Below are positions 15,205 through 23,541 of a stretch of 64,000 nucleotides of DNA, in pieces. Both the position numbers and the translations under genes were made by a program. The stretch comes from Corynebacterium aurimucosum ATCC 700975 (GTDB lineage: Bacteria; Actinomycetota; Actinomycetes; Mycobacteriales; Mycobacteriaceae), in contig NZ_VDTC01000001.1 of the NCBI RefSeq assembly GCF_007672725.1, positions 1 to 64,000 on the forward strand, given 5' to 3'. The first letter of the stretch is position 1. The number at the start of each line of letters is the position of its first letter. Under the pieces are notes generated by a model. That model ran no database searches. It saw only the letters and a list, made by a program, of their open reading frames with translations, and had not been told where the DNA came from.

Positions 15205-17526
15205 CTAGGGTCCGTAGGCGGGGTGTGGCTCGCGTTCCAGGAGACGCCCAACCACCGACACCTTGCGCACGCGTTTGCCGTTCTCTTTTACGTAGGCAGT
15301 AATGATGGTTGGGTCGTTGAGTGCAGTCACTGCGTTATAGAACGCGTGTGAGTTCAACGGTTTTGTGTGTCCGCCTTCGTCTTCCCACCATCTCTTGTAT
15401 CGCGCGTAGAGTTCCGCGTTCGTGTAAGTCGAGGTGCCGTCGGGATTCTTGGCATCCACGAAGCACTCGCTAAAGAACTCATTGACGGTCAGGCCCGAGT
15501 GCGTCATAGTTTCCAGGTCCTCGGCCTGGGTCTCCGGCTCGCTAAACTCACCAGTTTCGCGCAGACGCCTCAACCCTTCGAGCGCCCAGTTCAACACACC
15601 GGGCATCTCGGCCACGAATTGGGTCTCTAAATCCTGGTCACCCTCGACGCGTTCGCCCGTGGTGCGCCCCACGACGAGGCGACGAACCATCGGCTTGGCG
15701 TCACCTGACCAGGCTGGCGGCTCGTTCGAGAGGAACATCAGTCGAAACGACGGGACGCCTTGCCAATAGCCGGAGTTCTTGCGGTTAATAGACACGCGGT
15801 CGCCGCCAGTGAACGACTTCAAGCGGGCCAAGCCCTGGCCTCCGGCGTACATGCCCGAAGCGGAGTCAGTAAACGTGACCAGGCTCTTGCCCGGCCAGTG
15901 CATTGCGCCGAACTCGGTACGCAGGTCGCCAATCTCAGCCCCAACCGTCGTGTTGGCGAAGTCTGAACCTAGAAGTCGTTCCAAAATTCGATGTGTGGTT
16001 CCCTTGCCCGAGCCTGGAGCGCCCCAGAGCCAGAACATCTTCTGCATACGAGTTTCGCCAGAGAGCAGGTAGCCGAACCACTCCTGGAGAGCTTTTCGGG
16101 TTGTCGGCTCATAAACCTTGCCGATGAACTCCGCCCAGTGCTTGGCCTTAGTCTCGGGGTCGTACTCGTAGGGCGTGCCCCAGGTGCAGAACAGCGCGGG
16201 GGTTGAATCAATCAGTTCTCCAGTGCGTAGGTTCAGCAGTCCGTTCTTGACTGGCAGCAGGTCGATGGCGGCAGCGTCGCAGGTAGGTTCCGCAATCCAA
16301 GCTCGACCGTTATCAACATCCAGGTCGATTTGCAGCGTGTTTATCAGTGCGTAGACGACCTCGCCCACCTTCGCCCGAGTCGGTGCCCAGGGCACTAGAC
16401 CATTCTTCGGGTGGTCGTAGTAGACATGCTCCAGGGCGGCGGTGATGGTAGCAGTCAATTTCTCTGGTTGATAGACCTCCCACCAGTCGCCGCGCCAGTG
16501 GTAGAACTCTCCATTCCAGCGAATGAGAGTTTTCAACCCCTCATGCTGCCATGTCCGAGGCACCAGCCACCGCACGACGGCCACGGGGTCAGTTGGAGGC
16601 GGAGCGAGTCGCCCTTCTTCTTCCAAGCGCTCGACTTCAAAACGCCGCCGGTCCTGTTCAGTTGTCCAAATAGACTCCGCCACTCGGGCGACCTCGTCTT
16701 GGTCCATGGGCGGGCTGGTTTTATTAGCCGCGTCCGCAATGCAGCGGTCGTACTTTTCCCGGTCTTGCGCGTACTTGTGCGCATAGTGGCCAGCAACCCT
16801 GGTTAGCCAGTCGTTGCGCCCGCCCTCCTCGGGCGGGTTGTTTAGTAGTCCTTGCAGGGTCTCCTTGGCCTTCCCGCGCTCTTTCGTGGGTTGGTCGGTA
16901 CTGGTGCCCCGGCACAGGTCGAGAAGCCAGCCGGGAGCCTCCGAGATACCACGGAGGCTAGGCAGCTCGTCCAGGGTGCGAGGGTCCACCTTCTCGCCGT
17001 CAACGTCCAGCAAGTAGGGCTGGCCGTTCGGATGAATCGACCCTGGCAGCACGACGTAGCCCTTCGCGCCGCGCAGGTCCACCCCAGGCAGCGCTGCGGC
17101 CTGGGTGGTCTTATAGGTTGACCACTCCTCCTCGGTGCCAGGCAGGCAGAACCAGTGATGTTCACCGCCGCTACCGGTGTAGCACTTGAAGGTCTCCGGC
17201 AGCTCCCGCCCGTTCAGCGACTCGAAACCGTTGGGCGCGTCGTCCCGGTCGTTGTGGTCCGGTCCGTCAACGTCGAGCACGACCTGGTTCGCCCCAGGGT
17301 GCCCGCCGATATTGGCTTGCGGGTACTAGGTCCACCAGTCCCGAATCTGCGTCTCGTCGCGCGTCGCGTTCTTGAAACCTCCTGGCAGCACCGGGTCCTT
17401 TCGCCCTGGCCTGAGGGGGAACACCGCTACGCCTTCGGAGGCGTACCAAAGTGCCAGCTCCAGCATGGGCCGAGGTTGTTTCGGGTTGTTCTCCCTGGTA
17501 AAATCGGATTTAGGAATCTTTGGCAT
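15205..17526 (-). pseudogene. PrimPol / SF3 helicase replication protein, interrupted by an in-frame amber codon
   Basis: The frame reads 66 codons from ATG 17526 (with AAAGGATAAGAA upstream), then TAG at 17326-17328, then stays open in the same frame to 15205, for about 772 residues in all. The N-terminal part carries the start of a bifunctional primase-polymerase domain (ALWYASEGVAVFPL, WW before the stop), which continues after it with ANIGGHPGANQVVLDVDG (catalytic acidic motif) and SGGEHHWF. The C-terminal half has the superfamily 3 helicase Walker A GAPGSGKGT (about residue 505) and a downstream NEPP sensor. One base change explains the stop. Translation could restart at GTG 17280, but that product would lack the first part of the PrimPol domain. 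Confidence 0.85.
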
Positions 17527-17543
17527 TTCTTATCCTTTCTGGA

Positions 17544-17569
17544 GCCTCGCCTGCGTCCACAGGCGGGGC
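17544..17569. promoter_or_regulatory. Hairpin in the leader of the primase gene
   Basis: GCCTCGCCTG and CAGGCGGGGC pair over 10 positions with one G-T, with a 6-base loop. It lies 18 bases upstream of the primase ATG on the minus strand. It could be an attenuator or a translational control hairpin; there is no T-run after it on the minus strand. Confidence 0.35.
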
Positions 17570-17677
17570 TTCATCCATTTCTGACTTGAAACAGCTCTTA
17601 GAAGTGATGGATATCGCCCCCTGTTGCAATCGCAGCCAGTCGCCAGGACGACGCATTTCTGCACCAGTTCCTCTCCA

Positions 17678-17863
17678 TCACGCGACCTCTCGCATATTGG
17701 ATTCAATCCAGGCGTTGACGTCCTCGGGGCGGTAGTACACGCGGTGCCCCACCTTTATCGAGCGGGGGCCAGTGCCCTCGCGGCGTAGTTTGCACCAGTA
17801 CGCCTTAGACGAACCTGGAAACATCTCCATCAGGTCTTTTGTTGTCATGAACTTGGCGTCCAT
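17678..17863 (-). CDS. AlpA/excisionase-like helix-turn-helix protein
   Basis: This 61-residue protein is a single winged HTH: MTTKDLMEMFPGSSKAYWCKLRREG, then the wing RSIKVGHRVYYRPEDVNAWIES. This is the AlpA/Xis arrangement (HTH_17 type). AGGAGG lies five bases before the ATG. It is the first gene of the leftward operon, divergent from the repressor-like gene and next to a paired operator. AlpA proteins activate excision or satellite replication, so it is the likely excision factor or early activator of this element. Confidence 0.78.
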   Translation of the reverse strand: MDAKFMTTKDLMEMFPGSSKAYWCKLRREGTGPRSIKVGHRVYYRPEDVNAWIESNMREVA

Positions 17864-17887
17864 TAGCCCTCCTTTTAGAAATTCAAA

Positions 17888-17954
17888 CGTTGCGAACCTG
17901 TGCCCGCGTTTCTTAGTAAAGCACGCACGCCTGTTTGTTCACAAGTTCGCAACG
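17888..17954. promoter_or_regulatory. Paired operators in the divergent early control region
   Basis: CGTTGCGAACCTGTG (17888-17902) and CACAAGTTCGCAACG (17940-17954) are inverted copies differing at one base, each with a GTTGCGAAC core, 37 bases apart. They flank the gap between the AlpA-like gene and the repressor-like gene. This is the layout of a lysogeny switch, so the HTH protein at 17970-18677 probably binds here. Confidence 0.6.
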
Positions 17955-17969
17955 TGTTAACCTCTGTTC

Positions 17970-18677
17970 ATGGCAAAAAATCGAAGTATCCCCACACTGG
18001 CCGAAGTAGTCGGAAAGAACCTCCACCGCTTACGGTCTGATTACCCAATGTTCGACCTAATTACCGCCGCCCGCCCTTATGGCGTGAGGTGGGGAGCCGG
18101 GTCTATCGGCTCGTTTGAACGCGGCAACGCCCGCATGACCATCGAAACGCTAACGCTGCTCCAACTGGGCCTTTCTAACCTGCTCGGGCGCAAGGTCGAA
18201 TTGCACGAACTCCTAGGTTTCGACCCGAGCTTCAACCCAAACAAACATTGGGACGAGTGGGACGAGGAGACCCAAACTGGGATAAACCACAACGAGGAGG
18301 ACTACTGGGGCGCAGATAAGCTCGTCCAGTGGTCAGAGGGGTCTTACCTGTTCGTCTCGGACGTGCTGGCATGGTTCGAAACCAGAGACCCAGAGGTACT
18401 AAAGAGAGGTTTCAAAAACGCCCAGGGAATCCTCAACATATTGGACAGGCTCCCAGCCCTAGTTACGCCCGGAGAGGAGCGCCTGGCCTCCAAACTCGGT
18501 ATTTCTGCCGAGCAGTTGCAGGACTGGTCCCAGCAGTTGTGGGGCGAAGCTATTGAGGCCCGCCGCGATCGCCTGGCCGGTGAGGGCGCTAGCCCACAGA
18601 AGAAGGGCCGCGTCACTGGCAAGCTCCTGGACGAGCTGCGTCAGGCCCAGGAAGAAGGCCGTCTTGTCAACGATTGA
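17970..18677 (+). CDS. Repressor-like protein of the element (HTH at N-terminus)
   Basis: This 235-residue protein has an N-terminal XRE-like region (TLAEVVGKNLHRLRSDYPM, then GVRWGAGSIGSFERGNARMTIETLTLLQLGLSNLLG, residues 8-75), which fits a variant HTH with an inserted loop. An acidic, aromatic middle and a C-terminal coiled helix follow. No protease-type LexA/CI C-domain is visible, so derepression would be by protein interaction rather than self-cleavage, as in PICI Stl repressors. It starts just after one operator and overlaps the integrase start, so repressor and integrase probably share a transcript. Confidence 0.65.
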   Translation: MAKNRSIPTLAEVVGKNLHRLRSDYPMFDLITAARPYGVRWGAGSIGSFERGNARMTIETLTLLQLGLSNLLGRKVELHELLGFDPSFNPNKHWDEWDEETQTGINHNEEDYWGADKLVQWSEGSYLFVSDVLAWFETRDPEVLKRGFKNAQGILNILDRLPALVTPGEERLASKLGISAEQLQDWSQQLWGEAIEARRDRLAGEGASPQKKGRVTGKLLDELRQAQEEGRLVND

Positions 18678-20055
18678 TCAGTACACGCTCAAGGACGGCT
18701 CCAAGCGTTACCGCGTCCAGTACGCGAAGCCGGACGGCAAGCGCACCGTCAAACGAGGGTTCAAGACTAAGCGAGAGGCCCGGCACTTTGCTGCCACTGT
18801 CGAGGTGGACAAGGCGACAGGTTCGTTCGTGCCCTACTCCGCCGGACTGGTTCGCCTGGAAGAGGTGGGCAAGGCCTGGCGCTCCTCACTGATATCTAGC
18901 TCAGTCAGCTGGCGGGAGCGCCAAGAGTCCGCCTACTTTACGCACGTCAAGCCCTACTGGGGAGACGTGAAACTTAAAGACATCACGCCCGCCGGTATTC
19001 AAGAGTGGGTAAACCAACAGGTGGAGCGCGAGAAGCCCCTGGCTGCGAAGACTGTCCGGACAAACCTCGGAGTTCTCCAAGCTGTCCTAGACATTGCAGT
19101 GAATGAACGCCGGATTTATGACAATCCAGCGCGAAAGCACATCAAATTACCGCGCACGGCAGCGACCGACAAGGTGTATTTGACTGCTGACCAGGTCCAT
19201 GCGCTCGCGGACGAGGTGCCCGACTCCTATAAGACCCTATTCTGGTTCCTCGTCACGTCGGGAGTACGTTTCGGCGAAGCTGCCGCGCTGCGCCCTATGG
19301 ACCTAGTCGGAAACGGTCTCGTCCGCCTGCGACGAGCCTATTCAAAAGTAGGGACCAAGTCGGTGCTGACTGACCTCAAAGGGCACGCAATTCGAACTGT
19401 TGCCGTGCCGCCCGCCGTCGAGGCCGAACTACTCAAACTGGCCGAAGGTAAGCCACACGACGCGCTTTTGTGGGAGGCTCCGCGCAAGGGCGGGCCACTT
19501 CAACCACCCCGCCCCGGCCACTGGCTGGGAGCCGCCGTGTCGAGGTGTCACGAGGCCGATTCCACCTTCCCGGAACACCTAGCGGTTCACAGCCTGCGAC
19601 ACACTGCCGCCTCGTTGCTGATTTCCTCCGGTGCTAACGTGAAGGTGGTTCAGCAGCAGCTGGGGCACAAGTCGGCAACGATGACGTTGGACCAGTACGG
19701 CCACTTATTCCCGCATGACCTGGGGACAATAGCCGAGGCAATGGACACCATCTTGTTCCAGCCCTCCGTTAGTCACCGGTTAGTCACGGAGAGCGGCGGG
19801 ACCGCCAGCGCGGCAACAAAAAGCCCCTCACCTGCGAAAACAAGTGAGGGGCATCGGTGGAGCCGCCGGGAATTGAACCCGGGTCCTTCGTCACCTCGCC
19901 AGGGCTTCTCCGTGCGCAGTCTGCACAGGATCTCTACTCGGCCCTCCGGCTCGGGCAAACTCGCTCCGGATGATGGGCCCAGTTGCTCTAGAAGTCCCCA
20001 ACCGGCCGAACAACAAACCGGTCAGGCAAGTTCCCTAGTCGATGCCAGGATCTAG
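18664..20055 (+). CDS. Tyrosine-type site-specific integrase of the element
   Basis: This is a phage-type tyrosine recombinase. The N-terminus is an AP2-like arm-binding domain (DGSKRYRVQYAKPDGKRTVKRGFKTKREA), then a SAM-like core-binding domain, then the catalytic domain with Arg in TSGVRFGEAAALRP, HSLRHTAAS, LGH and the nucleophile Tyr in LDQYGHLFP. TTG at 18664, after GGAAGAAGG, is the likely start and overlaps the repressor stop by 14 bases. The last 58 codons (from 19882) read through the antisense strand of ssrA, so this tail exists only in the integrated state. After excision the frame would end eight codons past the core (S-R-P-P-A-S-L-N). Confidence 0.88.
   Translation: MSTIDQYTLKDGSKRYRVQYAKPDGKRTVKRGFKTKREARHFAATVEVDKATGSFVPYSAGLVRLEEVGKAWRSSLISSSVSWRERQESAYFTHVKPYWGDVKLKDITPAGIQEWVNQQVEREKPLAAKTVRTNLGVLQAVLDIAVNERRIYDNPARKHIKLPRTAATDKVYLTADQVHALADEVPDSYKTLFWFLVTSGVRFGEAAALRPMDLVGNGLVRLRRAYSKVGTKSVLTDLKGHAIRTVAVPPAVEAELLKLAEGKPHDALLWEAPRKGGPLQPPRPGHWLGAAVSRCHEADSTFPEHLAVHSLRHTAASLLISSGANVKVVQQQLGHKSATMTLDQYGHLFPHDLGTIAEAMDTILFQPSVSHRLVTESGGTASAATKSPSPAKTSEGHRWSRRELNPGPSSPRQGFSVRSLHRISTRPSGSGKLAPDDGPSCSRSPQPAEQQTGQASSLVDARI
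19823..19852 (-). terminator. Element-borne replacement terminator for ssrA
   Basis: On the minus strand GCCCCTCAC and GTGAGGGGC form a 9-bp stem with a 12-base loop followed by TTTTTGTTG. It lies 4 bases after the tmRNA 3' end, yet belongs to the element, inside the integrase coding sequence. It would end the tmRNA transcript in the integrated state. Confidence 0.8.
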
Positions 20056-20234
20056 GTCAGGAACCAAACCTAGGCTGACAGACACGCGTCGCTGAAATTA
20101 GGCAGCGAGGGCGTAGTCACGCTGAGAGTTCTTCTCTGCGTTTATTGGTTGCTACGACGCTTAACGGTGGTCTCTAGCCTGCACCGGCACGCTTCCCCTG
20201 GCTCAATGTACGAAGTCGAAACCAAGTCGACCCC
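19856..20234 (-). ncRNA. ssrA: Transfer-messenger RNA
   Basis: About 379 bases. The 5' end GGGGTCGA (20234 downwards) pairs with the 3' CGGCTCC, and the T-arm is CCGGG-TTCAATT-CCCGG. The tag-coding stretch at 20139-20098 reads AEKNSQRDYALAA and a TAA stop, which is the corynebacterial tag. No CCA is encoded (ACC then G). tmRNA rescues stalled ribosomes together with SmpB, whose gene lies 2 kb away on the same strand. The last 25 bases are the att core of the integrated element; because the core is identical, the RNA remains intact after integration. Confidence 0.95.
19857..19881. repeat. Right attachment site core, within ssrA
   Basis: This is the 25-base core identical to 10445-10469. It covers the tmRNA acceptor stem and T-arm, the classical target of tmRNA-directed integrases. 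The integrase gene runs across it. Confidence 0.88.
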
Positions 20235-20445
20235 TCGATTGCACATTGCTGTGAAAGCTGCGCAGAACGCATCTTCATGCGCCCTACGGTTCGTTCAACG
20301 CTACTGCACCTGCCCCTATTCCCGCAAGCTTCGCCCCAGGCCACATGAGGCATAGCTTTCATAAGCACCCCCTTGTGATTAACATCAACCTAAACGCTGT
20401 TAAGGTGTGTGAGTCCTATCCTCCTACTTTGTTAAAGGCTGCAAA

Positions 20446-21717
20446 GTGAGCACACATACCGAAACCACCAGCTCCCCGGAAGACGCTAAACGCCCAGCAA
20501 GCAACACCGAATGGGCCATCTCGCTCTTCGGCACCGCCGTAGGCGCTGGAATTCTTTTCCTCCCTATCAACGCGGGCAGTTTCGGCTTCTGGCCCCTCCT
20601 CGTGGCCACGATTCTGATTGGCCCGATGACCTACTTCTCCCACCGCGGTCTCGCCCGCATGATTTGTGCGTCACCGCGCCAGGGCGAGGACATCACCGCA
20701 GTGGTCACGGACTATTTCGGTAAAAGCGCTGGATTTATCATTTCGGTGGTTTATTTCTGCGCCATCTTTCCCATCGTCCTCATTTATGGCGTTTCGATCA
20801 CCAATACGGTTGATAGTTTCATCGTCAACCAGCTACACGGGCCCTCGGTTCCGCGTCCTCTATTGTCGTTCCTCCTCGTGGGCATCATGACCATCGTCTT
20901 CACCTTTGGCCAACGCATGGTGCTCGCCGTCACGCAGTTCCTGGTGTATCCGCTGATCTTCTGTCTCGGCGCGCTGTCCATTTATCTCATCCCGCGCTGG
21001 GATATCGCCTCCTTCATGGAAGTTGGCAACAATGATTGGCGCGTCGTCGGTGCTGTCGCCCTCATCATCCCCGTGTTGGTTTTCTCCTTTAACCACTCCC
21101 CCGCCATCTCCCAGTTTTCCTTGGCTATGGTCGCTGCACACGGCCGCGAGAAGAGCTCCGAGAATGCGTCGCGCGCGCTGGCGCTGACAGCGATTCTGCT
21201 CACCGTGTTCACCATGTTCTTCGTGTGGTCGTGCACCCTCACGCTCGGTGCAGACGGGCTCGCGGAGGCCCGCGAGCAGAACCTGCCGGTCTTGTCCTAC
21301 TTGGCCAACGTCACCGGCGTTCCGGTCTTGGCCTTCCTTTCCCCCATCATCGCGATGATCGCCATCATCTCCTCCTACTTCGGCCACGTGTTGGGGGCCA
21401 CCGAGGGCGGCAACTTCCTGCTGCGCAGCGCCGCACCGCGCGCTACGGCGAAGCTCTCGGAAAAGCAGCTCAATTCCATCATGCACGGCATCATCTTCGT
21501 AGCCGCGTGGGTTGTCGCGATCATAGATCCATCGATCCTGGGGCTTATCGAAGCCATCGGTGGCCCCTTCATCGCCTCGATCCTCTACCTGCTGCCGATG
21601 TACGCCATCCACCGCATCGATGCTCTCAAGCAATTCCGCGGCCGCCCCAGCAACGTCTTCGTCGTCGTCACGGGCCTCATCGCCGTGGGCGCCACCATTT
21701 GGGGGCTGTTTGCCTAG
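20446..21717 (+). CDS. HAAAP/SdaC family amino acid permease (serine/threonine-type)
   Basis: This 423-residue membrane protein has about 11 hydrophobic helices and belongs to the hydroxy/aromatic amino acid permease family. The first helix has the family's EWAISLFGTAVGAGILFLPINAG, with the glycine-rich break typical of APC-fold transporters. A soluble loop precedes the last helices. The start is GTG at 20446, with AAAGG eight bases upstream. The closest functional analogues are SdaC-type serine permeases; tryptophan and tyrosine permeases are less likely by length. It stands alone between ssrA and DUF488, and no serine dehydratase gene is adjacent. Confidence 0.85.
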   Translation: MSTHTETTSSPEDAKRPASNTEWAISLFGTAVGAGILFLPINAGSFGFWPLLVATILIGPMTYFSHRGLARMICASPRQGEDITAVVTDYFGKSAGFIISVVYFCAIFPIVLIYGVSITNTVDSFIVNQLHGPSVPRPLLSFLLVGIMTIVFTFGQRMVLAVTQFLVYPLIFCLGALSIYLIPRWDIASFMEVGNNDWRVVGAVALIIPVLVFSFNHSPAISQFSLAMVAAHGREKSSENASRALALTAILLTVFTMFFVWSCTLTLGADGLAEAREQNLPVLSYLANVTGVPVLAFLSPIIAMIAIISSYFGHVLGATEGGNFLLRSAAPRATAKLSEKQLNSIMHGIIFVAAWVVAIIDPSILGLIEAIGGPFIASILYLLPMYAIHRIDALKQFRGRPSNVFVVVTGLIAVGATIWGLFA

Positions 21718-22070
21718 CTCTCCTCTAACCACGCCTTCAACACAGTGGCGTGGTTGACTTCGCGGTCCTTGGCGGCGAAGAGGAGGGTGACGTCGCCAAG
21801 CTCAGCAAGGTGGCGCAGTTGTTCCAGCTCCTCGCTGTCATTCGCGTCGAGCTCCGCGCGGTAACGCCGGGCAAACTCTTCGAAAGCATCGACATCGTGC
21901 CCCCACCACTTACGCAACCCCGGACTGGGCGCGACATCCTTGAACCAGTGGTCATAGGGCAGGCGCTCCTTGGCCACGCCACGGGGCCAGAGCTTATCGA
22001 CGAGCACCGCTACCCCACGCGGTTGCTCCTCGCCCCGAATAACGTCATGAACCTTGGCCGTATAAATCAT
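21714..22070 (-). CDS. DUF488 family protein
   Basis: This 118-residue protein matches the DUF488 family (YeaO-like). Visible features are VLVDKLWPRGVAKERLPYDHWFKDVAPSPGLRKWWGHD, with the conserved WPRG motif and the aromatic KWWGHD turn, then FARRYRAELD and VTLLFAAKDREVNHATVL. The function of the family is unknown. The start was placed at MIYTAKV (22070), because the upstream extension runs into smpB and has no such sequence conservation. It lies 10 bases after smpB in the same direction, and ends convergently with the permease gene (4-base overlap). Confidence 0.85.
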   Translation of the reverse strand: MIYTAKVHDVIRGEEQPRGVAVLVDKLWPRGVAKERLPYDHWFKDVAPSPGLRKWWGHDVDAFEEFARRYRAELDANDSEELEQLRHLAELGDVTLLFAAKDREVNHATVLKAWLEES

Positions 22071-22080
22071 GGCTCCCAGG

Positions 22081-22584
22081 TTAGGCGTTGATCCCCTTGA
22101 CGCGGCGACCCAGCTCGCGGGTAATGTCGCGGTCCTGGTCACGGCGCTTAATTGCCTCACGCTTGTCATAGTCCTGCTTACCCTTGGCCAGGCCGAGCTC
22201 ACACTTGGCGCGGCCATCCTTCAGGTAGACCTTAAGCGGGATCAAGGTCTTGTTGCCGTCGCGCACCTGCCCCATGAGTTTGTCTATCTCCCGGCGGTGC
22301 AGGAGCAACTTGCGCGTGCGCTTGGGCGAGTGATTCGTCCACGTTCCCTGGGAGTACTCCGGGATGTGGAGATTGCGGATGTAGACTTCGCCGTCGTCAA
22401 TAGTGGCGAAGGCATCCGCCAGGGAAATCTTGCCTTCGCGCATCGACTTAATTTCGGTGCCCACGAGCACCATGCCGCATTCCAGGGTGTCGAGGATGGT
22501 GTAGTCGTGGCGGGCACGTCGGTTGGTGGCCAGGGTCGAGTTATTGTCGACGGCCGCCTTTTTCTTCTTTGCCTTCTTCGCCAT
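22081..22584 (-). CDS. smpB: SsrA-binding protein SmpB
   Basis: SmpB binds the tRNA-like domain of tmRNA and takes it to stalled ribosomes. This 167-residue protein has an N-terminal Lys-rich stretch, the beta-barrel [47 protein letters not shown] and [12 protein letters not shown], then a basic C-terminal tail ([19 protein letters not shown]) that mimics the anticodon arm. It follows ftsX in the usual actinobacterial ftsE-ftsX-smpB order, and ssrA lies nearby. Confidence 0.97.
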   Translation of the reverse strand: MAKKAKKKKAAVDNNSTLATNRRARHDYTILDTLECGMVLVGTEIKSMREGKISLADAFATIDDGEVYIRNLHIPEYSQGTWTNHSPKRTRKLLLHRREIDKLMGQVRDGNKTLIPLKVYLKDGRAKCELGLAKGKQDYDKREAIKRRDQDRDITRELGRRVKGINA

Positions 22585-22638
22585 AGTTCGGACTATATTA
22601 CGCTACTGCCAGGCAAAATCCACATCGCCCCTGCAGCT

Positions 22639-23541
22639 CTAGGTCCGCACGTAGGCGCGCATCGTTACCTGTGCGGTCAGCGCAGCACACACAATTGCCA
22701 CAAGCCCGACGATGGGCAGCGCCGTCCAGACGTCCCCAGAGGTCACCGGGGCTAGAAGCTGGTTATGGTACAGGTCGTTGAGGGCGGGATCGAGCACGGT
22801 GTTCTTGCCCAGGATGACGCCAATACCGGCGAGGACAACGCCGCCGACAGCACCGAGGACTGCTTCCATGATGAAGGGCGCGTGAGTAACCCATCGCGAG
22901 GCACCGACGATACGCATAATCGCGGTCTCTCGCTGGCGCTGGTAGGCGGCGATCTGCACCATGTTCGCAATCAACATGATGGCTGCGAGCGCCATGACCG
23001 CGGCAAGGATGAAGGTGGCATTCCGGATGGCATCCAAGTTGCCAGCGGCGCTGCGAACCTCCTCCTGCTGGTCGACGATGTCGCTAACAGCGGGGTCGGA
23101 AGCAATGGCGTCGATAGGCGCGGTATCCGTCGGATCCTTCAACCGCACGTGGAAGGCAGCCGGCAGCGCATCCGGGGAGGTTTCCTCAACCATGACCGGA
23201 TCGGTGTCCTTGAACAGCTCCACGAAGCGCTGATAGGAATCCTCGCGGTTGCGGTAGCTCACGGACTCAATGTCCTCATCCGCTTCCAGTTTCTTCTTCA
23301 GCCCGGCACACGCGGCATCCTTACAGTCCGGATCGTTGGCTGAAATCTCCTCATTGAGCTGGACCATGACCTCGACACGCTCGAGGTAGATGTCCTTGGT
23401 GTCATTGGTCATCTGGGTGACCAAGACGCCGGCCACTACCAACGCCACCGAAATGGCGGTGGTAATCACCATGGCGATAGTCATGGTGATGTTGCGCCCG
23501 AGCCCCTTAAAGGCTTCCCTGAAAACAAAGCCTAGATTCAC
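22639..23541 (-). CDS. ftsX: Cell division protein FtsX
   Basis: This is the membrane subunit of the FtsEX complex that controls peptidoglycan hydrolases at the division site. It is 300 residues long. A first helix (ITMTIAMVITTAISVALVVAGVLV) is followed by a large extracellular domain (residues about 45-165), then three more helices including IGLVAIVCAALTAQVTM at the end. This is the standard FtsX topology. The gene abuts ftsE (stop and start adjacent). Confidence 0.95.
   Translation of the reverse strand: MNLGFVFREAFKGLGRNITMTIAMVITTAISVALVVAGVLVTQMTNDTKDIYLERVEVMVQLNEEISANDPDCKDAACAGLKKKLEADEDIESVSYRNREDSYQRFVELFKDTDPVMVEETSPDALPAAFHVRLKDPTDTAPIDAIASDPAVSDIVDQQEEVRSAAGNLDAIRNATFILAAVMALAAIMLIANMVQIAAYQRQRETAIMRIVGASRWVTHAPFIMEAVLGAVGGVVLAGIGVILGKNTVLDPALNDLYHNQLLAPVTSGDVWTALPIVGLVAIVCAALTAQVTMRAYVRT

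Larger units (their letters stand above)
10445..19881. mobile_element. ssrA-integrated phage-satellite-like element (excised length 9,412 bp)
   Basis: A 25-base direct repeat (GTGGAGCCGCCGGGAATTGA then ACCCG) bounds the element at 10445-10469 and at 19857-19881 inside the tmRNA 3' end. Between them lie a repressor-like HTH gene and a tyrosine integrase on the plus strand, then an AlpA-like HTH gene, a PrimPol/SF3-helicase gene with an amber codon, an iteron-rich noncoding stretch, small ORFs, a WhiB-like gene, an HTH gene, a major capsid protein and a capsid decoration protein on the minus strand. No portal, terminase, tail, lysin or holin gene is present. Size and content fit a phage-inducible satellite with its own capsid genes. 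A decayed prophage is the main alternative. Confidence 0.85.

Noticed and set aside
17326..17526. Stand-alone 66-residue protein
   Set aside because: It is the N-terminus of the PrimPol protein, in the same frame as the long downstream part and stopped by one TAG.
18553..18663. Longer integrase start at 18553
   Set aside because: It would read through the repressor gene in another frame, with Arg/Ala-rich sequence and no family similarity; TTG 18664 has a ribosome site.
20860..21732. 290-residue protein on the minus strand
   Set aside because: It is antisense to the amino acid permease and has an implausible acidic/histidine composition.
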